A stretch of 7,663 nt of DNA, taken from positions 21,652 to 29,314 of the forward strand of contig DPJP01000335.1 in NCBI GenBank assembly GCA_003542955.1, written 5' to 3'. Every line of letters starts with the position of its first letter. Position 1 is the first letter of the stretch. The notes below the pieces were generated by a model. It was given only the letters and a program-made list of their open reading frames with translations. It made no database searches and had not been told where the DNA came from. This document shows, piece by piece, positions 1 through 5,703 of this stretch. This stretch comes from Armatimonadota bacterium. Its GTDB lineage: Bacteria > Armatimonadota > Zipacnadia > Zipacnadales > UBA11051. The position numbers and the translations under genes were made by a program.

Positions 1-1
1 C

Positions 2-514
2 GACATCCTGCAGGTGGGCTCCCGCAACATGCACAACTCCACGCTGCTCAAGGAGCTGGGGCAGGCGACACGCCCGGTGCTGCTCAAGCGTGGGATGAAC
101 GCCACATTGCAGGAGTGGCTCGGGGCCGCGGAGTATATCATGGCCGGCGGCAACACGCAGGTCATCCTCTGCGAGCGCGGCATCCGCACCTTCGAGACCT
201 ACACCCGCAACACACTGGATCTGAGTATGGTCCCGGCCGTGCGTGAACTCACCCATCTGCCGATCATCGTCGACCCATCGCATGGCACAGGCCGAGCATC
301 GCTCGTCGAGGCAATGAGCCTGGCGGCCGTAGCTGCGGGGGCGGACGGTCTGATGGTCGAGGTGCATCCGACACCGCCGGACGCCCTCTCCGACGGTGAG
401 CAGCAGTTGACGCCCGCGGCCTTCGCTCACCTGACTGAGGCGGTCAGCGCGCTGGTTGCATTCATGCGTGGTGATCACCGCACCGTACCGCGCCCCGCAA
501 GCGGTTCGCCATAG
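2..514 (+). CDS. aroF: 3-deoxy-7-phosphoheptulonate (DAHP) synthase, type I, C-terminal part
   Basis: The gene enters from the left edge and shows its last 170 residues, about half of a typical 335-340 residue enzyme. It condenses phosphoenolpyruvate with erythrose 4-phosphate, the first step of the shikimate pathway, in the cytoplasm. Visible family motifs, in order, are QVGSRNMHN, PVLLKRGM, EWLGAAEYI, a G-N...ILCERGIRTFE block, TRNTLDLS, IVDPSHGTGR, GADGLMVEVHP and ALSDGEQQL. From what is known of the family, the His of DPSH, the Glu of VEVHP and the Asp of LSDG are metal ligands; the Cys ligand and any N-terminal regulatory domain lie outside the window. The GTG at 14 is an internal codon, because coding similarity (DILQ) continues upstream of it. 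The pattern fits the B. subtilis/Thermotoga type I-beta group rather than E. coli AroG. After the catalytic domain there is a short Pro/Arg-rich tail, then TAG at 512. The next gene is a chorismatase in the same frame. Confidence 0.93.
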   Translation, partial: DILQVGSRNMHNSTLLKELGQATRPVLLKRGMNATLQEWLGAAEYIMAGGNTQVILCERGIRTFETYTRNTLDLSMVPAVRELTHLPIIVDPSHGTGRASLVEAMSLAAVAAGADGLMVEVHPTPPDALSDGEQQLTPAAFAHLTEAVSALVAFMRGDHRTVPRPASGSP

Positions 515-582
515 AGAAAGCGGCAGGCGCAGAAGACCGAAGCTGAGACGGCAGCCGGCACCGTAAACACCAATGCAGCAGC

Positions 583-590
583 AAAGGCGG
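583..590 (+). promoter_or_regulatory. Probable ribosome binding site of the chorismatase gene
   Basis: The purine-rich stretch AAAGGCGG lies 5 bases before the ATG at 596, and a second one, AAGG, runs up to 594. It supports independent initiation at 596. This matters because the whole 515-595 gap is also open in the frame of both neighbouring genes. There is no in-frame ATG, GTG or TTG between the TAG at 512 and 596. Confidence 0.5.
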
Positions 591-595
591 AAGGC

Positions 596-1774
596 ATGGA
601 TTACCTGAGCTTCGACGATCCGACGCAGCGTGCCTCGGTCGGCGTTTCATGCTTCACAGGCGCGAGCGGCGTGAGCGAGTACAACCTGGTCGTCCGGCCG
701 GATGAGTATGCGGACATCGACACCCAGCTCGAATGGATGCAGGAGACGTATCAGACCGCCATCGACGTCCTCGGCATCGGCACGGGGACCGCAGTGCTCA
801 GGCGCTTCTTCCTGAGCGACATCGTCAACCAGCAGGACGCGCTGCTGGCACATGCGTTTTCCAACCCGAGCGCCCCTGACGAGCCCTGCGCCGTGTCCTG
901 GGTAGGCCAGCCACCGGCGCCACCGGCCAGAGTCGCCCTGTGGGCATACCACGTATCGGACCCGAACGCGCCAATCGTCAAGACTCTCGACGCATCCTCC
1001 CTGACGCTCAATCGCGGGCCGCTCTCACATCACTGGAGTACTCGGCTTGCCAGTACCGATGTGGAGGACTCCTACGGACAGACGCAGGCGATCCTGAGTG
1101 ACTACGAACGTCGTCTCCAGTCCTGGGGCTGCAGCGTCTATGACAACCTGATCCGGACGTGGCTGTTCGTGCAGAACGTGGACGCCAACTACAAGGGGCT
1201 CGTTACCGCACGGCGCGAGTTCTTCACCGAACGCGGCCTGACCGCCGACACCCACTACATCGCCAGTACCGGCATCGAGGGCACTCACGCTGACGTCGCC
1301 GCGAAGGTGCTATTCGACGCCTACGCCATCTCCGGCGTGCAACCTGAGCAGACCGAGTTCATCTCCGCCCTCGACCACCTCAGCCACACCCATGTGTATG
1401 GCGTGACATTCGAGCGGGCCACATCGATCGCCTATCGCGACCGCAAGCACATTCTGGTCTCCGGCACGGCCAGCATCGACAAAGAAGGGCAGATCGTTCA
1501 TCCCGGCGACGTCTCGCGTCAGCTCGACCGGATGCTGGAGAACGTCGAGGCGCTGTTGGCACAGGCCGGGGCGGCGCTGTCGGATATGGGGCTCTTCATC
1601 GTCTACGTGCGCGACCATACGGATTGCGGGATGGCGCGCCGGCGGATGCGCGAGCGCTTCGCCACCGCGCCCATCGACGTGGTCGTGGCACCCGTCTGCC
1701 GGCCCGGCTGGCTGATCGAGGTCGAGGGCATGGCCGTCATCGCCGCGGACAACCCGCACCTGCCGGAGTTCTGA
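596..1774 (+). CDS. Chorismatase of the FkbO/Hyg5/XanB2 family (RidA-like fold)
   Basis: The 392-residue protein probably hydrolyses chorismate, losing pyruvate, to give a dihydroxycyclohexadiene carboxylate (FkbO type) or a hydroxybenzoate (Hyg5/XanB2 types). The N-terminal part (about 10-140) has the degenerate RidA-like half with the family's GQPP (104-107). The middle has NLIRTWLFVQNVD (184-196), a YKGLVTARREFF block (199-210) and ASTGIEG (223-229). The C-terminal half is a clear RidA/YjgF-type domain with HILVSGTASI (285-294), an H-P-G-D-V-x-x-Q-x-x-x-x-x-x-N segment (302-316) and VCRPGWLIEVEG (367-378). That last segment contains the Cys and Glu positions I recall as active-site positions in the family. 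Older databases label such proteins pteridine-dependent deoxygenase. The start at 596 follows a purine-rich site and fits the expected N-terminus. It sits 81 bp behind DAHP synthase, which suggests that pathway entry and chorismate use are coupled. I cannot decide the product type by eye. An uncharacterised RidA-domain protein of other function is the main alternative. Confidence 0.8.
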   Translation: MDYLSFDDPTQRASVGVSCFTGASGVSEYNLVVRPDEYADIDTQLEWMQETYQTAIDVLGIGTGTAVLRRFFLSDIVNQQDALLAHAFSNPSAPDEPCAVSWVGQPPAPPARVALWAYHVSDPNAPIVKTLDASSLTLNRGPLSHHWSTRLASTDVEDSYGQTQAILSDYERRLQSWGCSVYDNLIRTWLFVQNVDANYKGLVTARREFFTERGLTADTHYIASTGIEGTHADVAAKVLFDAYAISGVQPEQTEFISALDHLSHTHVYGVTFERATSIAYRDRKHILVSGTASIDKEGQIVHPGDVSRQLDRMLENVEALLAQAGAALSDMGLFIVYVRDHTDCGMARRRMRERFATAPIDVVVAPVCRPGWLIEVEGMAVIAADNPHLPEF

Positions 1775-1803
1775 GCGGACAGGACAACGGCCTACGGCGT
1801 TCT

Positions 1804-1955
1804 ACCGCGAATAGCGCGAATGACGCGAATATGGGATGTGCGGCAGACGGCGGCGTTGAGCTGCGGATGACGCGATGGCGCGGACAGCCGACCAGTGGCG
1901 CGACTCGTATCTCTGACATTTGCCGTTCATTCGCGCTATTCGCGTCATTCGCGGT
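1804..1955. repeat. Inverted repeat with arms made of 9-bp GCGAAT units
   Basis: The left arm (1804-1830) reads ACC then GCGAATAGC, GCGAATGAC, GCGAAT. The reverse complement of the right arm (1929-1955) reads ACC then GCGAATGAC, GCGAATAGC, GCGAAT. The arms match at 23 of 27 positions, and the two middle units appear in swapped order. Shifting by one 9-bp unit instead pairs GCGAATGACGCGAAT perfectly over 15 bp. The arms enclose 98 bp of GC-rich sequence with no credible gene. The element fills most of the 206 bp between the convergent chorismatase and acetyltransferase genes. It looks like a dispersed palindromic, non-coding repeat and could form a large cruciform or RNA hairpin that stops transcription from both sides. 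There is no transposase and no clear target duplication. Confidence 0.8.
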
Positions 1956-1980
1956 TCCACCGCCTTCCGCCGTCGATCCC

Positions 1981-2922
1981 TCAGAGCCTCTTCTCGTGGC
2001 ACACCAGCACGCAGATCAGCCGCATGCCGGCATCCAGGTAGAGCTTCTGCGCGGGATTCGTCGGCGCGGTCATCAGCTCAAAGAGCGTTGCCCCACGCTG
2101 ACGGAAGTCCTCGAGGCACAGGTAGAAGAGCGCCTTCCCCACCCCCCGACCACGCTCGGAGGCGGTGACTGCAATCAGGTCGAAATCCGGGACGCCGCAC
2201 CCCGAGATAGTCAGCGGCCCGACAAAGCCCCGTACAGTCCCGTCCTCGATGGCAACCAGAACCGGCGCCGGGGTGGCGCTCTCTGCGTTGCTCTGAAGTG
2301 AGTTCTCAATCCACGGTCCGAACTCGGCGGCACACTGAAGCAGCGATGGCGTCTCTTCAGGACCCGCGGGCCGGAGCGTCACGCCCGAGGCCTCCAAGCC
2401 GTCAACGAGACTGACGATGCTCTCCGGCAGCCGCCAGTCCTGCATCTCGAGGCGCATGAAGAGCTGGTCGCGGAAGACCGTGAAGCCCCGGTGGAGCAGC
2501 CAACGGTGCCCGGGGGTGGTGGGGTCGACGCCATGGGCGAGGCGCGTCGTCGTTGAGTAGTCGACCTTGAGCGTCTCGCGCCCGGCAGCCCGGCAGCGTT
2601 GCTCGACCTCGCGCAAGAGCGTCTCGCCGATTCCCTGTTGCCGCGCCCCCGGCATTACCGCCATACAGGCCAGGTCGGCGGCCGGACGGTCAGTGAGCGA
2701 TGTTGTCGTGGCGATTGCGAGGCCGACCGGGCGACCGGCTTCCTCCGCGAGCAGGCAGATGTCGGCCGGAATGCCCGTGCGGCCGGCAAGCCGCTCCGCC
2801 ATGAGTGCGGGGCTCATCGGCAGGTACAGCTCCGACTGCGGGGCAACCGCCGCGTTCCATATGTCGCACGCCGGGCCGAGGTCGGCTTCGACCGGCTTGA
2901 ACTCCGCGATGCTGATGTCCAT
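1981..2922 (-). CDS. Tandem GNAT-family N-acetyltransferase
   Basis: The 313-residue protein has two GNAT folds. The first (about 1-160) has beta-strand LACMAVMP followed by the acetyl-CoA pyrophosphate loop R-Q-Q-G-I-G (94-99). The second (about 180-313) has FDLIAVTASE followed by R-G-R-G-V-G (257-262) and an N-P-A-Q-K-L-Y-L-D-A-G-M block (289-300) typical of the last helix and strand. Both loops fit the R/QxxGxG/A rule, so both domains could bind acetyl-CoA; in many tandem GNATs one copy is degenerate. The substrate cannot be read from the sequence. The ATG at 2922 was chosen over longer upstream options because it has GGAGGT 5 bases before it, and because the upstream extension would overlap the preceding gene and has shadow-frame composition. 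It lies 46 bp behind the MttB-family gene on the same strand, so co-transcription is likely. There is no signal peptide, so the protein is cytoplasmic. Confidence 0.88.
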   Translation of the reverse strand: MDISIAEFKPVEADLGPACDIWNAAVAPQSELYLPMSPALMAERLAGRTGIPADICLLAEEAGRPVGLAIATTTSLTDRPAADLACMAVMPGARQQGIGETLLREVEQRCRAAGRETLKVDYSTTTRLAHGVDPTTPGHRWLLHRGFTVFRDQLFMRLEMQDWRLPESIVSLVDGLEASGVTLRPAGPEETPSLLQCAAEFGPWIENSLQSNAESATPAPVLVAIEDGTVRGFVGPLTISGCGVPDFDLIAVTASERGRGVGKALFYLCLEDFRQRGATLFELMTAPTNPAQKLYLDAGMRLICVLVCHEKRL

Positions 2923-2927
2923 TGGTG

Positions 2928-2933
2928 ACCTCC
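2928..2933 (-). promoter_or_regulatory. Ribosome binding site of the tandem GNAT gene
   Basis: On the minus strand this reads GGAGGT, 5 bases before the ATG at 2922. It is what fixes the start of the acetyltransferase, whose frame is open for another 91 codons upstream into the methyltransferase gene. Confidence 0.8.
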
Positions 2934-2968
2934 ACTGTCTCCGTGTGTGAGGGGCCCCCGCGCCCGTA

Positions 2969-4348
2969 TCAACTGCCGAGCAGGTCCCTCTCCGCCGCCC
3001 GGTAGACCTCCTCGATATCACCCAGCACGTCATCCGGCAGGCAGTAGTCGTGCCGGGCGACGGTCTGCCGGGCCTTCTCGGCTGCAGCCTCGAGCAACCG
3101 CTCGTGGTCTGAGTGCTCGAAGACCAGCTCCGGGATGATGTAGAGCTTCCGGTAGTCCAGGGTGGTCGGGTGGGCGAGGAATGTGCCGTCTTCAAGGGCC
3201 TCGGAGATAGCCTCCAGACTCAAGCCTGGCTCGCTGCGGTACTCACGTCCCTCGATGAACTTGCCCAGGTGCTTGACGATGTCGGCCGCAAGTACCGCCG
3301 ACACGGGGCAGAAGCCGTCGCCGTAGCCGCCCACACCCAGAAAGCTGCGTGCCCCCGCCAACACATCGCACGCGGCCTTGAAGCCGATGGACAACGCCGC
3401 CTGCGGGCTGTTGAAGGCCCCGACGCCGATGGATGAGCCCATCGTCTCGCCAAGGAAGCGCTCGATTACCTGCCTGCCCAGGAGGTTGTACAGCACGCTC
3501 TCGGGGAACAGATTGCCCGTCGTCGCCCGCCGCAGATCAAACAGAAAGCCGCCGAATGAGCAGTAGCCCTGTACGCGCGGGTCGATCAGTTGCGGGGTGA
3601 TGTAGGCCGCCAGCGCCTCGGCCATCGCCTGAATGAAGCAGCCGGGGACGAAGATCGGCGCCGTCGCCCCCGGCATCGGCACCGCCCCGCCGCCGATGAC
3701 CATCCCGGTGAGCTGGTCGTCCCGGCCGCGTCGGCTGAAGACCATCCGCAGGGCCTCGACATTGAGCCGCAGCGGGCTGATGGGGATCTCCATGCAGCAG
3801 TGGGGCGCCGGGCGGCCCGCCGCCTCGCTGATCCTGCACTGCCAGTAGGCGTCCTTCTCACTGGCCGCCGGCCCCCATCCACCGATCTCGCGGCTGTTCT
3901 CCAGGCAGATTCGCTGAGTGGTCACCTGCCGCAGTGGCGGCGGCACGGTCTGCAGGTGAATCGGCGATGGGCCGTAAATGTCCAGGGCGTCACACAGCTT
4001 GACCGCAACCCGCATATCGTCCGCCGTGGCATAGCGCACCTCGCCCGTATCGGGGTCATGGTACTGCTGGCCCATGTACGGGCCCACCATGCGGATGCGT
4101 CGGTCGTGGCGGTTGTAGGAGTACTCGAGGTTGTCGTGCCTGATGACCTCTATCCACTCCCCGACCAGCTGCGGGGCGTAGCACACGCGGTCATCCTTCA
4201 CGTGGATGCCCGGGAGGCCTCCGAGGAAGCCGCGGATGTCCGGGTCGGCCACCTGCATCCCAATCTGTTCGAGTACCGACAGCGTCTCGTTGTACACCTG
4301 CTCGAGTTGGTCATCCGAGAACCCACCTGTGAGGCCGAATGTCAGCAT
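2969..4348 (-). CDS. MttB-superfamily corrinoid methyltransferase, non-pyrrolysine type
   Basis: The 459-residue protein belongs to the trimethylamine methyltransferase (MTTB) family. Members move a methyl group from a quaternary or tertiary amine to the cobalt of a partner corrinoid protein. Visible signatures are the N-terminal helix YNETLSVLEQIGMQVADP (19-36), the TIM-barrel segment GGGAVPMPGATAPIFVPG (219-236) followed by a conserved AEALA (243-247), and the C-terminal block GTFLAHPTTLDYRKLYIIPEL (388-408). The end, with its ARQTVARH and DDVLGDIEEVYRAAER stretches, is also typical. True archaeal MttB reads an internal amber as pyrrolysine. This frame has no amber and is full length (family about 460-500), so it belongs with the bacterial group that includes the glycine betaine enzyme MtgB. 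The substrate is unknown; glycine betaine, proline betaine, carnitine and similar compounds are known for relatives. The ATG at 4348 has GGGAGG 10 bases upstream. No corrinoid protein or methyl acceptor gene is nearby. Confidence 0.88.
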   Translation of the reverse strand: MLTFGLTGGFSDDQLEQVYNETLSVLEQIGMQVADPDIRGFLGGLPGIHVKDDRVCYAPQLVGEWIEVIRHDNLEYSYNRHDRRIRMVGPYMGQQYHDPDTGEVRYATADDMRVAVKLCDALDIYGPSPIHLQTVPPPLRQVTTQRICLENSREIGGWGPAASEKDAYWQCRISEAAGRPAPHCCMEIPISPLRLNVEALRMVFSRRGRDDQLTGMVIGGGAVPMPGATAPIFVPGCFIQAMAEALAAYITPQLIDPRVQGYCSFGGFLFDLRRATTGNLFPESVLYNLLGRQVIERFLGETMGSSIGVGAFNSPQAALSIGFKAACDVLAGARSFLGVGGYGDGFCPVSAVLAADIVKHLGKFIEGREYRSEPGLSLEAISEALEDGTFLAHPTTLDYRKLYIIPELVFEHSDHERLLEAAAEKARQTVARHDYCLPDDVLGDIEEVYRAAERDLLGS

Positions 4349-4722
4349 GGGGCGGTCGCCTCCCGTCGCACCTGTGCGGTATGGGGCACTGTCGCCTACG
4401 CATTCGTCCTCGCCCGCCCTGGCTCCTCCGCGGGAGTCCGTGGGCGCCCGGCGCTCCGTAACGGCAGGACAGGACTGATGGAGATCGAATGAGTCCGAAA
4501 AGAACCATGTAGCCGTCCGTTCGTCTCGTCACTGAGGGCGCGGGCGCCGGCATTGCGTAGGACGTCCGGGATCAGCGGCTGACGAGTAGTGTTGGGGCAT
4601 CATCTGCCGGCTCCAACAGCGCCATGACGGCGGGCCGGCGCGGTCGGAGCCCCGCAGGCGTGCCATCAGATGGGCGAATCGGGCGAACGTCGTTTCTGCA
4701 AGGGTCGGGACGGGGGAGGACT
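4349..4722. other. Divergent intergenic control region without a credible gene
   Basis: These 374 bases separate the minus-strand methyltransferase gene from the plus-strand prepilin gene, so promoters for both should lie here. The minus-strand ribosome binding site (GGGAGG) is at 4359-4364. Small palindromes are present, such as CTCC-GCG-GGAG at 4426-4436 and GGGCGCCC at 4442-4449; either could be an operator or GC-driven chance. The most AT-rich part, about 4480-4515, is the likeliest promoter site, but I see no convincing -35/-10 pair on either strand. Open frames here are compositional shadows. Confidence 0.55.
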
Positions 4723-5343
4723 ATGCGTCGGGGTTTCACACTCATCGAGCTACTCGTTGTCATCGCTATCATCGCCATACTGGCCGCGATCCTCTTCCCG
4801 GTGTTCGCACGGGCACGGGAGAAGGCGCGCCAGGCGTCATGCCTGTCGAATGTCAAGCAGATGACGCTCGCGGTCAACATGTATGCCCAGGACTATGATG
4901 AGACGCTCCCATTCGCCATCGGCGGCCCCGACATGGCCCGTCTGCAGAGTGTCTTCGAGCTGCTGCAGCCGTACCAGAAGAACAGGCAGATCGAGCGGTG
5001 TCCGAGCGACGGCGCGGGGGCAATCGACTTCGGCGCCGAGGGCCTTGGGCGCTACAGCTACGGCGTCAACATAGGGCTGTTCGCCTACCAGTTGCCGATA
5101 ATGCCCCCGCAGCCGGTGATCAGTCTGGCGCAGGTTCCCAGGCCCGCCCATACCCTGACAGTGTACGACGGGCTCGATGCGGGCACGGCCCCGGGCGTAC
5201 ACATCCTGATGGCAGCCTATCGTCACAACGGCGGGGCCAATGCTGGCTTTCTTGACGGCCACGCCAAGTGGCATGGGGAGACCGGCGCCCCAGAGGGCTA
5301 CACGCACCTGCCGAAGGGCTACTGGCACGGCATACCCAACTGA
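4723..5343 (+). CDS. H-X9-DG prepilin-like protein (DUF1559 type)
   Basis: The 206-residue protein begins with a type III (prepilin) signal: short basic MRRG, cleavage before F5, Glu at mature position +5 (FTLIE), then the hydrophobic helix [19 protein letters not shown]. The N-terminal methylation and processing motif would be cut by a PilD-type peptidase, and the helix anchors the protein in the inner membrane or a pseudopilus. After the helix comes [20 protein letters not shown] (31-50), with an N-MYAQDYDE segment, and the C-terminal H-x9-D-G motif at H168/D178-G179. This family is greatly expanded in Armatimonadota and Planctomycetes; individual members have no defined role, though pseudopilin or surface functions are proposed. 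The ATG at 4723 is chosen because the prepilin leader must be short; it follows GGGGGAGGA (4712-4720) at close spacing. An upstream ATG at 4624 would add 33 residues before the signal and is unlikely. The gene stands alone, with a non-coding region on each side. Confidence 0.93.
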   Translation: MRRGFTLIELLVVIAIIAILAAILFPVFARAREKARQASCLSNVKQMTLAVNMYAQDYDETLPFAIGGPDMARLQSVFELLQPYQKNRQIERCPSDGAGAIDFGAEGLGRYSYGVNIGLFAYQLPIMPPQPVISLAQVPRPAHTLTVYDGLDAGTAPGVHILMAAYRHNGGANAGFLDGHAKWHGETGAPEGYTHLPKGYWHGIPN

Positions 5344-5415
5344 TGCCGCCCCGGCACAGGTGAGCCCCGGATGTACCTCACTGGGAATTCACGGCGCCCA
5401 GGCTGTGCGAACCGC

Positions 5416-5444
5416 GGCGTTCCGGGCTGCCCCCCCGGAACGCC
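5416..5444 (+). terminator. Perfect 11-bp hairpin, possible terminator of the prepilin gene
   Basis: GGCGTTCCGGG (5416-5426) and CCCGGAACGCC (5434-5444) are exact inverted repeats around a 7-base loop, 72 bases after the prepilin stop codon. The stem is very stable. There is no run of T on either side, so it is not a canonical intrinsic terminator. It may be a U-tract-free terminator, a stabiliser of the prepilin mRNA 3' end, or a protein-binding site. Confidence 0.5.
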
Positions 5445-5578
5445 CTCGCCGAACTCGCTTCCGAGACCGAGAGCGGGGCCACTCAGCTCAGACTCCACGT
5501 CCACGCGAACCCAGGCGGCGGGCTCATCGTGTTCCATGACACTGCTGGCCACGTAACGGCCGAACGCCCGGTCCCGAC

Positions 5579-5667
5579 CCCAAGCCACGCCGGGAGAAGC
5601 CCATGCGACGGCTTGGGCAACTCCGCGCGGGCAGGACACCTGACTGCAAGGGCGAAGACTCCCCCGC
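5579..5667 (+). promoter_or_regulatory. Putative structured 5' leader of the exported-protein gene
   Basis: Two inverted-repeat structures lie in tandem ahead of the start codon. CCCAAGCC (5579-5586) pairs exactly with GGCTTGGG (5610-5617), and its loop contains a smaller GGG-AGAAG-CCC hairpin. Then GCGGG (5627-5631) can pair with CCCGC (5663-5667), enclosing a CAGG-ACA-CCTG hairpin (5632-5642) and the segment GGGCGAAGACTCC. The second structure ends 21 bases before the ribosome binding site. The layout suggests a cis-acting RNA, but it matches no riboswitch class that I recognise, and short GC-rich pairings are common by chance. Confidence 0.3.
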
Positions 5668-5688
5668 CAACTCAATGGACTCACAAAC

Positions 5689-5696
5689 GGAGGGGG
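5689..5696 (+). promoter_or_regulatory. Ribosome binding site of the exported-protein gene
   Basis: GGAGGGGG lies 7 bases before the ATG at 5704. It decides the start of a frame that has no stop in the window, and no other in-frame start with a signal peptide is visible just upstream. Confidence 0.7.
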
Positions 5697-5703
5697 CCCA
5701 TCT

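Larger units (their letters stand above)
5344..5703 (+). other. Non-coding region between prepilin and the exported-protein gene
   Basis: These 360 bases hold no credible gene; the open frames starting at 5371, 5529 and 5603 overlap or run antisense to the real gene beginning at 5704. The first part carries a strong hairpin that may end the prepilin transcript. The last 180 bases carry several inverted repeats and then the ribosome binding site, and are probably a 5' leader. No clear sigma-70 promoter is visible. Confidence 0.6.

Noticed and set aside
1804..1955. CRISPR array
   Set aside because: The repeat units are 9 bp, partly inverted and without regular spacers, and no cas gene is near.
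1624..2301. Plus-strand 225-codon frame spanning the end of chorismatase, the repeat and the end of the GNAT gene
   Set aside because: It crosses two better-supported genes and translates the palindromic repeat (the SANSANDAN stretch); no motif is recognisable.
2923..3195. Longer N-terminus for the GNAT protein starting at 3195
   Set aside because: The extra 91 codons lie inside the methyltransferase gene in another frame and are Ser/Arg/Thr-rich. The ATG at 2922 has an ideal ribosome binding site and a normal GNAT start.
2969..4348. Pyrrolysine-containing MttB
   Set aside because: The frame is full length with no internal TAG, and no pyl genes are in view, so the methyltransferase is of the non-pyrrolysine type. 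This also weakens the idea that the TAG at 512 is read as pyrrolysine.
3590..4492. Plus-strand 300-codon frame
   Set aside because: It lies antisense across the MttB-family gene, which has clear family motifs. High GC leaves the opposite strand open; the composition is not protein-like.
4624..4722. Earlier start (4624) for the prepilin gene
   Set aside because: It would put 33 residues before the cleavage site. Prepilin leaders in this family are a few residues long, and the ATG at 4723 directly follows a purine-rich site.
4572..4880. Minus-strand 102-codon frame containing a [12 protein letters not shown] stretch
   Set aside because: It is antisense to the conserved prepilin signal and helix. 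The repetitive look comes from the reverse complement of the IAIIAIL codons, and no family or ribosome binding site supports it.
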